From Sabethes cyaneus (lineage: Eukaryota > Arthropoda > Insecta > Diptera > Culicidae): a stretch of 64,000 nt of DNA. Made by a program: the position numbers and the translations under genes. Position 1 is the stretch's first letter. Each line of letters opens with the position of its first letter. Of this stretch, positions 48,400 through 59,679 are shown piece by piece. Location: positions 196,601,939 through 196,665,938 of the forward strand of contig NC_071355.1 in assembly GCF_943734655.1 (NCBI RefSeq), written 5' to 3'. The notes under the pieces were generated by a model. It was given only the letters and a program-made list of their open reading frames with translations. It was not told where the DNA came from and made no database searches.

Positions 48400-50130
48400 T
48401 CTAAAAAGTCGATTCAGCGCGAGCAACAAGATTCCGCACACAACACAACCAGTCGACCGGGGATAGCGAAATTCCGTCGGATACTTTACTCCGCTTACAT
48501 TTAATATCACTTCATCTGTGCATACTGCCATTTTCCTATCTGCCGCGAGCATGTTTGCTCGCTACTGAAACCCGATACCCGTAGGTAGATGTTGTATTTT
48601 GCCACGTTTCACGTCCTTCAGCCGGTCAGATTTCATACGAAACACTCCGACAAAGTTATCCAGCAATCAAGCACCTCTCGCAATGCGCCAAGCCAGCAAG
48701 TAAGCAAGCAGGCAAGCAAGCAAACTCCGCCGATACCACACGTATTCACATTACTTCATAAATACTGCGTTATTCATGTCATATCCGCACAATCAACCTC
48801 CGCCTTGACAAAGTTTTCCAATGGGTCTCTCCTCTGTTCGACCAGCATAAAGCATGAGAACGCGCGCGGCTTCAAAGGTTTCAGTCCAAGTGTCGTGGCC
48901 GTGATCCATGCTTGATCTGAGCCTGCTGCCGAACAAGGCTGTCCAAGCAGCACACAGCATTCAAGCAGCCCGTCTTTCCCCATGGAACTGAAATATTCCC
49001 GTCTCCCTGTCACTACAACCCACCCATCGCATCGAAACCCGTCATCATTACCGTCATCATCAACATCACTATCATCATTTCATTCTTATTCGTCGTCGTA
49101 GTCGTCAGTGTGAGTAGTGTATTGTTTATGTTTGGAATGCAACCCACTGTCTCTCTTGCCGCTGCCGTGTCCCTTCTACCTGACAAGCCTACCTCAGTCG
49201 TCTTCAAGCAGCAGCAGCAGCAGCAGCTGGTTTTGCCAAACACAGACGCGCACACACAGGTCAGAAACTCTCTCTCTTCACCCGGCGGCTATACCGTAAA
49301 TGCCAAGCAAAGATCGTGAACGATCATGTACACGAGTATTAATATTTTCCGCGTCCCTCTCTGGGTCGTCTTTTCCAAGAGGGACCCCTGCGCTCGACTG
49401 GAAAAAGATCAAGATCTCTCGCAGTTCAGACCAAAGCTCCCGCCACGATTCAGCGGTGTATTGGTTGATCTCCCGCAGGAATGGTCGCTAACCAACACAA
49501 GTGTCGCTCGCTTAAGCCGGTCTTCTTCCTATCGATTTTACCTTCTGCGCAGTGCCAGCATCCATCAGACTATGGTATCGCCATCTCACTCGGAATGTGT
49601 CTCTCGCGTTGACGATCATCATCGATCTTACACGGTTCGTGGCAGCCGCTGGTCATGGTGACGGGACGGGTTGTAGGTGACGACGATCGCGTTTCTACCG
49701 TTCTGCTTCTGCGCGAGCCGAGCACTGTAACAGACAAACCACCGACCGCAACGACAGACGACGAACCGAGTGGCACTTTGCGCGGAGGCACCCGGGGTTG
49801 GCAAAAGCTCCACATGCTGGGTGATTGAGTGAGACTAAGCTTTTTCTTCGCTCCACGAGACGGCTGCGCTGCGCTGCTGGCCCGGTTCCCGGTCCGGGGC
49901 TCACCTGGTTGATCAATTTGATTTTGACAGAGAGAATGACTCTGGCTGCGACGCTCGGGTTTCCGAGCGGCTGCTTCATTTTCTAGCCTATTACAGTGTT
50001 TGTACATCGTATTAGGCTAGCCGCGACGCGACGAACCGAACGGTGGTGTCCAGCCTGCCAGCGCCCTGAACACCGGGAGGTGTTGCGATGGAGACAGATT
50101 GGGAAATTATGCGCTTCGATGTGAAATTTT
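48400..50130. other. GC-richer, unique-looking stretch (possible host exon or upstream DNA)
   Basis: Composition rises and a short (CAG)n run lies at 49,207-49,227. Frames such as 50,007-49,570 (minus, 145 codons) are rich in Ser, Arg and Pro without a domain. It might be part of an untranslated exon or promoter. I cannot support a gene call. Confidence 0.35.
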
Positions 50131-52010
50131 ACTAGCACGGCAAGCTTTGGATGTTCGCTAGGGGATCACCGAAGTTTAAGAAATTAATTTACATAATCTG
50201 TCGATTTTTTCACGAAACTGTTGCGTTAGTCAAACGTTTAGTGAAAAATTTCACCGGACGTATTGCTACCAAACTTTGGGCTTCTTTGAGGGTTATTTAT
50301 GACGATCATCACTGGCAGATTTGTGCGGTAGACTAACAAAGTTTTCATTTCGAGGTGATGTGAACATAGGGACTGTCGGCACAACGCAAAAGCCGAATAG
50401 AGTCTACAAATCGTATGAGGCAGGCAGAATTGAATCTATTTTGAGTATATTTTGAGACACTTAAGTAAATGTATTATAAAATTACTGAGCAATTAAAAAA
50501 AAACTGAAGCCTGAAGTGATCGACATCGGAACGGAAGTCAAAGCCCGGGTTCCGGTCCGGTCCGGTTAAAAATCGGAACGTACTTTCTTAGTCCAACTTC
50601 ATTCCGGTCCGATCTGGTCCCGGAACCAGAACAGAACCAAATCGGACGTCGGTTGACCTTGGTCATATCTGGATAGTTTCGAGGAGCTCCGGAAACCTCT
50701 AGAGAAATACTATAAGGCAATATGGTATATTTTTGCAATACAACTGTGCCCAAAAATGGCTATTGTAACCTTGGGTGCTTTATTTGACTTACATGGGTCT
50801 ACTTTTAATGTTTCAGATGTCATGTGATGAGTTTTTGTTCATGTTCGATGCTAGTCACTAACGCAACAGATGTTACAAAGTAGTTGTGGCAATCGATATA
50901 TGACTAATTCTGGTCATAAATAGGTAGATGCAACTGGAAGTGCAAAAATTGTGTTGCCTAGGCACTTCCATGCGGGTTCCCAGAGCCCACCGAACATGAC
51001 AGATATGACAGGTATGAGAGATTTTGAATTTAAGTGTGATTTAAGATGTGTCATGATAAGTTTTGTTCATGTTCGAAGCTGGCCACTTTTTTAAGGATAC
51101 CAGAGAGTCTCCGGAACATATCTAGATATCTCCAAAGTAGTCGTAGCCTGCTGGTTGGCTTCGAGTTGCTACGTTGGACTAACAAGCTTATCGTCGTTAA
51201 AATCCCGACTGGGACAGACTGAAGGTCTGAAGGGAAGTCAATATGGGTCGTAGCACTAGCCCCGCGATTATCCTGTACCACGGGCGTAGCGACGGTGGGG
51301 GGAGGAGGATTTGGGGGTTCAAACCCATGAAAACCATGAGTTATGATAATCTTTAAAACAGTCCTTTTAAGGATCACACAACGATTGACGAGTTTATTAT
51401 ATTTTCTTGCCCAGTTAATACCATAATAACACAGGCAACGAGGGAAAAGTTGAACTTTTCGCCGTTTCGGACGACCAACAAATGGCGGGAATAAGTTTTC
51501 TGGTCACGGGTGACATTTTCTGCCACTTCCAAAACGTCTGCAGCTTGTAAATGCTTTATTATCAGTGTTCTTCTTTCGTAAACTGCAGAAAAGTTTTGCG
51601 CAAATTTTTTAGCTTTTTGAAAACTCACGCGTACCATCTACCGATTACCAGAGGAAAAGCACTGTTCAACATAGAAAACTGAAAACTTATTTACTGTTTG
51701 GTTTAGTGTGACTTCGATTCGTTTTAATATAATAGATTCAATCAATTCATAGAAATAACTCTGAAATCTGTTGATGATTGAACGTATACAATGTTACTAT
51801 TTTGATCAACGTTGCGTATGTAGGTTGTATACATAAAGAATCGTATTATTACATACATGGATACATCGTAGTATCGCTACAAAGAGACTTTCGTAGTCCT
51901 ACGTCACCTATGTGATCGTGTTTTGTGCACAACCCCTCAGATTTTTGTTATGACTGCCCAGTGCACCGTAATCTCCCAAAGTTGTGTCTGCTGCTCGTGA
52001 TTCATATATA
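50131..52010. other. Non-coding with fragments of repeats
   Basis: 50,540-50,650 has repeated ggtccggt/ggaacc words. 51,150-51,260 has a weakly tRNA-like stretch (ggcttcgagttgctacg, ttaaaatcccgactgggac) that could be a SINE head. 51,637-51,374 (minus) holds an 87-codon frame of unknown nature. Confidence 0.4.
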
Positions 52011-52013
52011 CGC

Positions 52014-52178
52014 ATATCTCGCTTTACGTCCACTATTATGGGACGCAAGAAAAATCGGTCGTAAAAAGGGTGGACGTTAATTCAAATTTTAGACGTAAAA
52101 CGAGACGACATTCAAATTTCATACGTAAAAATATTGACGCAAAAGGAAATTACGTAAAATAAATGGACGTAAGAGAGA
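52014..52178. mobile_element. Short MITE with ATCTCGCTTTACGTCC ends
   Basis: The left end atctcgctttacgtccac and the reversed right end atctctcttacgtccattt are inverted repeats. The interior repeats gacgtaaa-type words in both orientations. 165 bp, no gene. Confidence 0.7.
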
Positions 52179-52181
52179 TTC

Positions 52182-52850
52182 TAGGGTACCTTCGCCGCTC
52201 TCCGCTTCCAGCTTTTGCTCCGTCAAATATCGTCTGCAAGTGCGGGCATGTCCTCCGTGAGTATCGTTCAATCCATAAACACTACCGGTCTAATACGGGC
52301 TATTTACTTTGTCAGCATCGTACGGTGGCTATCGTTTGCTAGTGGATGGAACGTTTTGCGAAGGGTAAAGTAGACCCGATTTTCTGCTTAAATGCGCAGT
52401 AAGATCTCTTTATTTATGTTAACCGCGCCCACCAGTGATCCCAACGACTACCGTCCGCGAAAAGTGCGCGTTAGCCTCTTCCCAACCAATAATGTAAGTT
52501 TTATTGTACTCTAATTGCGGTCTTCATGACTAATTTTGGTCTTAAATGCCATCATAAGAGTGCAATAAAACCCAAAATGTTACTTGGGTTTGAGCGCTTG
52601 TGACGCATTTACTATTAGCCGAATCCTACTAGCCTCCGCTTTCAATCTACCACAGGTGGCCTTCGCGGTTGTGAAATTTCGGCCTACAATATCGAAGCCA
52701 TCTGCGTTACCAAGAAGTTTGCTACCTTCACTGAAAATGGAGTCTCTCTTTTCGATTTTGCTAGCCGGATCATCTTCTCAAGGGCGATGTTGAGAAGCAT
52801 GCGGGTTAAGCTGTCAACTTGTCTCGACTTTTGCCGCGCCTGGAAGGCAG
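52182..52850 (-). pseudogene. RTE-like RT remnants split by a MITE
   Basis: 52,182-52,485 corresponds to the connection region of the RTE-like family (reading toward aatcgggtctactttaccc and a VRGRxRALF-like segment). 52,593-52,850 corresponds to the palm (LTRMLLNIALEKMIR and a FLVTQMAS segment in place of the FADD region). Many substitutions and frameshifts; the catalytic motif is not preserved. A MITE lies between (52,486-52,592). Confidence 0.65.
52486..52592. mobile_element. Short MITE of the CCCAAGTAACAATTT-type family
   Basis: The ends aatgtaagttttattgtact and, reversed from the right, acccaagtaacattttgggt flank a short core with gcggtcttcatgacta. A relative at the right window edge has atgtgagttttattatact and ggcggttttgatgacc. 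Confidence 0.65.
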
Positions 52851-52852
52851 TC

Positions 52853-52928
52853 GACTCTAATAGTCTCTCCCAGCCAAGATTTGAATTTACAACGTTCCAA
52901 GATGACACGATGACAACTGGGAGGCGCT
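52853..52928 (-). mobile_element. SINE head fragment
   Basis: On the plus strand cagccaagatttgaattta and gacaactgggaggcgc are the reverse of the SINE head (B-box region and first bases). Only the head persists, next to RTE-like sequence, as also seen at 21.5 kb. Confidence 0.55.
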
Positions 52929-52929
52929 A

Positions 52930-54223
52930 TTTCAACATTTACCTTCTTTAATATCAATTAGATTTTTGACGTAGGACTACGTCTTACGGCAAGGTTTGGG
53001 ATAGGGTGTCATTCCAAAAAATCTTTCTCGAACAGTGGTCAGGTTTTGATCGCTTATAGTTTAGTGGCTTCCCGATCGATTTGCAATATTCTTACACCAA
53101 TCGAACGGAACCACAATTCTCGCTTCGTGATCGGTTGTTAGAAATGACGTCATTAAAGTGGTAATGCGTTTTCACGCTTTGGCTTATAATTATAATTCAG
53201 GCAATTCCTAATAGATGTCTAAGCTATTTACACCAAGAAATCGAAAAATCGAATGGAAAATATAGAAAACTATTGATTTTCAATGCGCGTCATTGAAAAA
53301 TTGAGAATAACTCTAACTCGGTCGTACCAGAAATTGTCGTTTTGTGATTGGTTGGAATAATCGTACCACCAACGGCAACACGAGCGGTGTCGCAATTAGT
53401 ATAATTTAAATAATCATCACATTGAAAAATTGTCTGCCGTGAATATGGGATAGCAATTAAAGCCAAGTTAACACCAAATTAAACATTAATTTACCGCAAC
53501 CAATGCGCAGGAAAACGCATAAAAACTAAACCCAATGTTATGCTTTAATAATTATAGCTGGCCCAATAAACTTTATTGTGATCAGCGGAGAACAACAATG
53601 TTTTATATCTTCATATAAGCTGTATTAGTATTAGCAGTTTTAGTGATATCGTTTGCATCTTCACATGAGAACATGAGTTTCTTTAGCAACACAAATCCAT
53701 CCGTCACCAATGCTAAATAACCGAGTACAGCTACAATTAATGCATAGCGTTATTTCTTTTTGGCAGCAAAAGGTGAACAAATCACTAGGAACAATCAAAT
53801 TAAAACGGACAACTTTGCCTCCTTTGCCCAGACTGAAATTGAAATCTTTCAGTTTGTTCAACGTAGGTAATGGAATGACGGACCATGAGAAATAGGCAGA
53901 ACATTCATTTTTCAAATTATACAATTCCATTCTCTGCGATTCTGGTCGCTTTCCGCTTCTTGTCGCTTGCCGCTTCTTGTCGCTTGCTCTGGTATATAAC
54001 ACGAGGTAAGCCGGCGAGCAGCATTATTCAAACGCTAGCTGAGCTACTGCCAACATCTCATCGGCATACAAGTTTCATCTTTTTCTAAAAAAATTATTCT
54101 ATTACAACTTTCTTATTACAAAATATATTCTATTTAAAATATAAGATCACATCAAAGGAATCGGGTGATAATATCATAAGTAATATAACAATGAGGGTGT
54201 CTCTGTAGCCGCAAAGTTGCCGA
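52930..54223. other. AT-rich non-coding sequence
   Basis: No gene recognised. The 113-codon minus frame at 54,002-53,661 shows no known domain. A gtaggactacg word near 52,973 is echoed, inverted, near 51,893. Confidence 0.4.
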
Positions 54224-54318
54224 CCCAAGTGACAATTCAAAGCCACTTGGTTTTACTTGAATTTTATAAAGGTCTTATTGCGGTATGAATCATTACCACT
54301 GGATTTATGGTGGTATTG

Positions 54319-57108
54319 ATCGCGGTTAAATGCGCAAGTGATTTTGCGCAAGAGACTTGTATGCAAGATGGCGGTTATATGCGCAAGTGCGCAAGAGACT
54401 TGCATGCAAGCTAAAAACGAAATGCGCAAGTGAAAACAAGAGAGCAACTTGTATGCAAGAAAATGAGGAAAATTCTCTTGCAGAAAAGCAGGAAAACTTA
54501 GTTTCCTTAAATTGGAGCTATGGTCGATAGCGTGTCGCAGGTCATGCATACAAGGCCCTGGGAGGGAAAACTGCGATTTCCACAAAACGGTCGGGGTGGG
54601 GGAAAATTGTGAGTACCAGCGAATGTTCCTCTACTGGTGGACCAACATCCATGAAAATTTCATAGATGTTAATTTCCTTAAAATGGAGCTATGGTCGAAA
54701 GAGTGACGCAAGTCATGCATACAAGGCACTGGTAGGGAAAACTGCGATTTCCACAAAACGGCCGGGGTGGGGGAAAATTGTGAGTACCAGCGAATGTTCC
54801 TCTACTGGTGGACCAACATCCATGAAAATTTCATAGATGTTAATTTCCTTAAAATGGAGCTATGGTCGAAAGATTGATGTTGGTCCACCAGTAGAGGAAC
54901 ATTCGCTGGTACTCACAATTTTCCCCCACCCCGGCCGTTTTGTGGAAATCGCAGTTTTCCCTCCCAGTGCCTTGTATGCATGACTTGCGTCACTCTTTCG
55001 ACCATAGCTCCATTTTAAGGAAATTAACATCTATGAAATTTTCATGGATGTTGGTCCACCAGTAGAGGAACATTCGCTGGTACTCACAATTTTCCCCCAC
55101 CCCGGCCGTTTTGAGGAAATCGCAATTTTCCCTCCCAGGGCCTTGTATGTATGACCTGCGACACGCTATCGACCATAGCTCCATTTTAAGGAAATTAACA
55201 TCTGTGAAAATTTCATGGATGTTGGTCCACCAGTAGAGGAACATTCGCTGGTACTCACAATTTTCCCCCACCCCGGCCGTTTTGAGGAAATCGCAATTTT
55301 CCCTCCCAGGGCCTTGTATGTATGACCTGCGACACGCTATCGACCATAGCTCCATTTTAAGGAAATTAACATCTGTGAAAATTTCATGGATGTTGGTCCA
55401 CCAGTAGAGGAACATTCGCTGGTACTCACAATTTTCCCCCACCCCGGCCGTTTTGAGGAAATCGCAATTTTCCCTCCCAGGGCCTTGTATGTATGACCTG
55501 CGACACGCTATCGACCATAGCTCCATTTTAAGGAAATTAACATCTGTGAAAATTTCATGGATGTTGGTCCACCAGTAGAGGAACATTCGCTGGTACTCAC
55601 AATTTTCCCCCACCCCGGCCGTTTTGTGGAAATCGCAGTTTTTCCTCCCAGGGCTTTGTATGCATACATGACTTGCGACACTCTATCGACCATAGCTCCA
55701 TTTTAAGGAAATTAACATCTATGAAAATTTCATGGATGTTGGTCCACCAGTAGAGGAACATTCGCTGGTACTCACAATTTTCCCCCACCCCGGCCGTTTT
55801 GAGGAAATCGCAATTTTCCCTCCCAGGGCCTAGTATGTATGACCTGCGACACGCTATCGACCATAGCTCCATTTTAAGGAAATTAACATCTGTGAAAATT
55901 TCATGGATGTTGGTCCACCAGTAGAGGAACATTCGCTGGTACTCACAATTTTCCCCCACCCCGGCCGTTTTGAGGAAATCGCAATTTTCCCTCCCAGGGC
56001 CTTGTATGTATGACCTGCGACACGCTATCGACCATAGCTCCATTTTAAGGAAATTAACATCTGTGAAAATTTCATGGATGTTGGTCCACCAGTAGAGGAA
56101 CATTCGCTGGTACTCACAATTTTCCCCCACCCCGGCCGTTTTGAGGAAATCGCAATTTTCCCTCCCAGGGCCTTGTATGTATGACCTGCGACACGCTATC
56201 GACCATAGCTCCATTTTAAGGAAATTAACATCTGTGAAAATTTCATGGATGTTGGTCCACCAGTAGAGGAACATTCGCTGGTACTCACAATTTTCCCCCA
56301 CCCCGGCCGTTTTGAGGAAATCGCAATTTTCCCTCCCAGGGCCTTGTATGTATGACCTGCGACACGCTATCGACCATAGCTCCATTTTAAGGAAATTAAC
56401 ATCTGTGAAAATTTCATGGATGTTGGTCCACCAGTAGAGGAACATTCGCTGGTACTCACAATTTTCCCCCACCCCGGCCGTTTTGTGGAAATCGCAGTTT
56501 TTCCTCCCAGGGCTTTGTATGCATACATGACTTGCGACACTCTATCGACCATAGCTCCATTTTAAGGAAATTAACATCTATGAAAATTTCATGGATGTTG
56601 GTCCACCAGTAGAGGAACATTCGCTGGTACTCACAATTTTCCCCCACCCCGGCCGTTTTGAGGAAATCGCAATTTTCCCTCCCAGGGCCTTGTATGTATG
56701 ACCTGCGACACGCTATCGACCATAGCTCCATTTTAAGGAAATTAACATCTGTGAAAATTTCATGGATGTTGGTCCACCAGTAGAGGAACATTCGCTGGTA
56801 CTCACAATTTTCCCCCACCCCGGCCGTTTTGTGGAAATCGCAGTTTTTCCTCCCAGGGTCTTGTATGCATGACCAGCGACACGCTATCGACCATAGCACC
56901 AATTTAAGGAAATTTAGTTTTCCCGATAAATAAGTTCGCTTATCAGCATGCGAATTTTCCTCCTTTTCTTGCATACAAATTGCTCTCTTGTTTTCACTTG
57001 CGCTTTTCGTTTTTAGCTTGCATGCAAGTCTCTTGCGCACTTGCGCATTTTATCGCCATCTTGCATGCAAGTCTCTTGCGCAAAATCACTTGCGCATTTA
57101 ACCGGGGT
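54319..57108. mobile_element. Foldback element with 171-bp repeat arms (Mutator/FB-like)
   Basis: 2790 bp, flanked by an exact 9-bp direct repeat gtggtattg (54,310-54,318 and 57,109-57,117). Terminal sequences atcgcggttaaatgcgcaag and, reversed, accccggttaaatgcgcaag continue as inverted repeats for about 200 bp (words gcgcaagagacttg, gcatgcaagct). Further in, the arms become 171-bp tandem units: two on the left and twelve on the right, meeting near 54,875. Long repetitive inverted arms and 9-bp duplications are features of Drosophila FB elements and Mutator-like transposons. No transposase is present, so it is non-autonomous. Confidence 0.87.
54500..56905. repeat. 171-bp tandem repeat, inverted at 54,875
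   Basis: The right-arm anchor ttggtccacc occurs at 54,880, 55,051, 55,222, 55,393, 55,564, 55,739, 55,910, 56,081, 56,252, 56,423, 56,598 and 56,769. Nine spacings are 171 and two are 175. The left arm has the reverse anchor at 54,642 and 54,813. Because 171 is 57 codons, the minus strand stays open across units until a 175-bp unit shifts it, which yields the 61-291 codon frames. I do not regard these as genes. The two 175-bp units lie 859 bp apart, implying duplication of a five-unit block. Confidence 0.95.
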
Positions 57109-58211
57109 GTGGTATTGCGCAATACCAAGAGGATACGAGTCCAAACACACTTATAGCTAGCTAGAAAACCATAATAAAACTGTTAATAAAGCGAATTTAT
57201 TGTGGTTGCTTATATTACCATGTTAAAACTTGTTGGCTGCACCACGTCTCCTATAAACTTACCATAAGTGTGGCGTAGCAACACAAAATGGCGCACCAAT
57301 CAAAATTGATCTTATCACGGTTACTTGTCAAACCGCAATAAATCTGTTAGTTTTATAGAGCTATTAAAATGGTAACACCCCAACCAAACAGTTTTTTTGC
57401 TGCTATTATGAAGAATACCAAAGTTCAACACCAAAATCCTTTTTTTATGCGAAGCCATATTGCCATATTGTAGTATTTTGTTTTAGCTCACAAACAACAA
57501 TTCATCAAAGCAAAGTATTTTGCATAAAGAAGGTTATTATCAATCGGTTTTCCTGTCAGAGGAAGCAACTAAAATGATTTTTGATGATTGACTATCTGAA
57601 TATTTTCAATTTGTTAAAACAACCAGTTTTCGAAAATTGCAAAATTTCAGTGGCGCGCTGATTTTATCGACCTATCATATCAAAATGCACGATGAAATTA
57701 AATGCGCACATAGTGCAAACCAACGAAATTGCTTAAAATTAATAAATATTCTATGGGATATTTTATTCTGGTCGCTATTAACCAAATCGTTCAGAATGAT
57801 CTGTCAGTAAAACTAAAACTTTTCTGCTCACGGACATATTTTCAAGTTGACAAAGCTACCGAACTTATCTGGCGTTTGCTAGTAAAGCGAAAAGCAAAAA
57901 GCGAAAAGCATAAAGCGAAAAACAAAAAGCGAAAAGCTTTTTTAAATTATGGCGATGGCTGTCAAGTAGCGAAAGCTTAATCGGTTTTATTGCTGCTTTT
58001 AGCAGAGCGTGATACGACTACTTGAGTTTATAGCCTGATTCTTATAGCGGTTATGAAAACATTCTGAGGCGTGGGCCACTTGGTCAGAAAGCAGTTTTAT
58101 AGCGGTCATCAGAAAGTTCTGGTGGAGCTCATAGTTTTATTAGCGGTTTTATGAAATTGGTCATGAAAACCGCTAGACGAACGTAATAAAACTTGGAATT
58201 GTTACTTGGGG

Positions 58212-58380
58212 AGTGTCCTTTGACAAGCGAATAATCGTAGGTTTGAACCTTAGTAGAATCAGGCCATTCGATGTTAAAGTGACTTCAAGCATGGGTTAAT
58301 TCTCAGGCTCCCCATTTACCCTTCCTTCATGCTGAATATTACTCCGAGGAAGCTTCTTGACAGTTGTAACTGGATTTTTG
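58212..58380 (+). mobile_element. tRNA-derived SINE-like element, copy 2, 5' part
   Basis: It has cgtaggtttgaaccttagta (B-box region), ggccattcgatgttaaagtg and catttacccttccttcatgc, matching copy 1 at 4120-4220. The body continues at 59,391. Confidence 0.65.
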
Positions 58381-58547
58381 TGAAATGATCCGCTGACGGG
58401 AATAAAACAACGATTAAGACCAGCAGCTTTTGCTTTATTAGGGTCTATCGTAAAACGCCCCTCTTTTGTTTAGCAGTCGATAGCGTCGGCAGAGCAATGA
58501 AGTTAGGACGGGTCTGTAACTAAACAAAAGAGTGATCTGTGAAGCTA

Positions 58548-58770
58548 AAAAAAAAGCAAAGCAAAGCCTAGGTGCTACATTCTGTTATCGAAACTTGACC
58601 TTCTGTTTTTATACGACAGACTTCGCAGCCAGCTGTTAGAGTGCAGGACAATTGCAGGGCCAGTTGCTACGATCCTATTGACTCTAACAGCTTCTTCCAG
58701 TCGAGATTCGAAAATACGACGACTGGCTTATTAGGCCAGCGTCATACCTCGAAACCAGCCTGGAGGCAAA
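58548..58770 (-). mobile_element. tRNA-derived SINE, full copy with target duplication
   Basis: 223 bp flanked by exact 9-bp gtgaagcta (58,539-58,547 and 58,771-58,779). The minus orientation ends at the left in a GCTTTGCTTTGCTTTTTTTTT-type tail. It is closely similar to the copy at 35,230-35,455; B box on minus is TTTCGAATCTCG. Confidence 0.87.
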
Positions 58771-58779
58771 GTGAAGCTA

Positions 58780-59390
58780 TGTTCACCCAATAACGTATAC
58801 ACCCAATGGGTGTTTCCGGCCACCTTTCACAGCTTCCCTAAAGGCAGAAGCTCGGATCGCAGAACGGATCAAACTCACCTTCTCTACCAGTCCCGTTGGC
58901 TCAGGACACTTCGCGATGGACATTGGTCTGGCTCCTGGGTAACGCGGCTCTATGATGGTTATCTGTGGGTTTTCCTCCATGGGTTCTTCTGGGTAGCTGG
59001 AGTAACGGATGCGGTCAACGACGACCTTTATAAAAAGAACATACAGACCTATTTCCGTACTTTAGGGTACGTCTTGTCTCGGTCACAGTCCACTTAGGAA
59101 TGAAAATTTCGGCGATGGCTTCCTCTGGGTCTACTTAGAATGGTGGGAACTGTCATCAGTCGTCAACTGACTTATGTATTTATGCTGTGGGGCAAAAGTT
59201 CACAGAGAGCATTAAACCAGCAGTTGTTAAAAGGGACCGCTAGTTTCGGATTGTAGTCTCCGACTCTGTTCATGCTTGCCTTGCCTCCACATCCAGTGAT
59301 CCGAGTTTTATGGTACACCGGTCGGGGTGGCTACTGGGCTAGTTATAGTTCAGTCTGTTCCCTTCTTTTGGTATCACTACACAGTACCAA
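58780..59390. other. Moderately GC-rich insert of unknown origin
   Basis: It lies between the two halves of SINE-like copy 2. The plus frame 58,771-59,097 (108 codons) reads aromatic-rich (GYLWVFLHGFFWVAG) with no known domain. It may be a further retroposon body. Confidence 0.4.
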
Positions 59391-59675
59391 AAGTTACAGA
59401 TCAGAGGAACGCAACGAGTCCTTGCCAAGGATGGCTGTAATATTGGATAGTACTGGTGGTGAGGAACGGGTAGGTACAATAGAACACGCTTTGAAAGAAG
59501 GGTAATCCGCAATGCACATAAGCTTGCATAAAATCAATAATAAGTAAATCATTCAGTCAAATAGGATTATAGAAAAAGAAAAGTAGCGCAGATTATACAG
59601 CAAATATTTGGGTGATATCACAATAGATCAATGGTATTGTTAGCAGGGATGAGTCCACACATGGAAAAAATATAG
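59391..59675 (+). mobile_element. tRNA-derived SINE-like element, copy 2, 3' part
   Basis: Landmarks ggatagtactggtggtgagg, gatatcacaatagatcaatg and gagtccacacatggaaaaaa match copy 1 at 4330-4580 and end in a short A run. Confidence 0.65.
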
Positions 59676-59679
59676 TGAG

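Larger units (their letters stand above)
54224..58210. mobile_element. Terminal-inverted-repeat element hosting the foldback
   Basis: The left end cccaagtgacaattcaaag and the reversed right end cccaagtaacaattccaag match at 17 of 19 positions. Internal sequence after removing the foldback is about 1.2 kb, AT-rich, without a transposase frame. Short relatives sit at 52,486-52,592 and 63,716-64,000. The pairing of these two ends is inferred. Confidence 0.5.

Noticed and set aside
51150..51260. tRNA gene
   Set aside because: There are A- and B-box-like words, but the B box is degenerate and no cloverleaf or anticodon arm is convincing. At most a SINE head.
51885..52990. Inverted gtaggactacg words as ends of one transposon
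   Set aside because: Only about 11-15 bases match, no target duplication is visible, and the interval contains unrelated MITE and RTE-like pieces.
54990..57040. Frames of 194-291 codons made of 57-residue repeats
   Set aside because: Explained by a 171-bp tandem unit that is a multiple of three. Variant 175-bp units break the frame, and there is no independent sign of coding.
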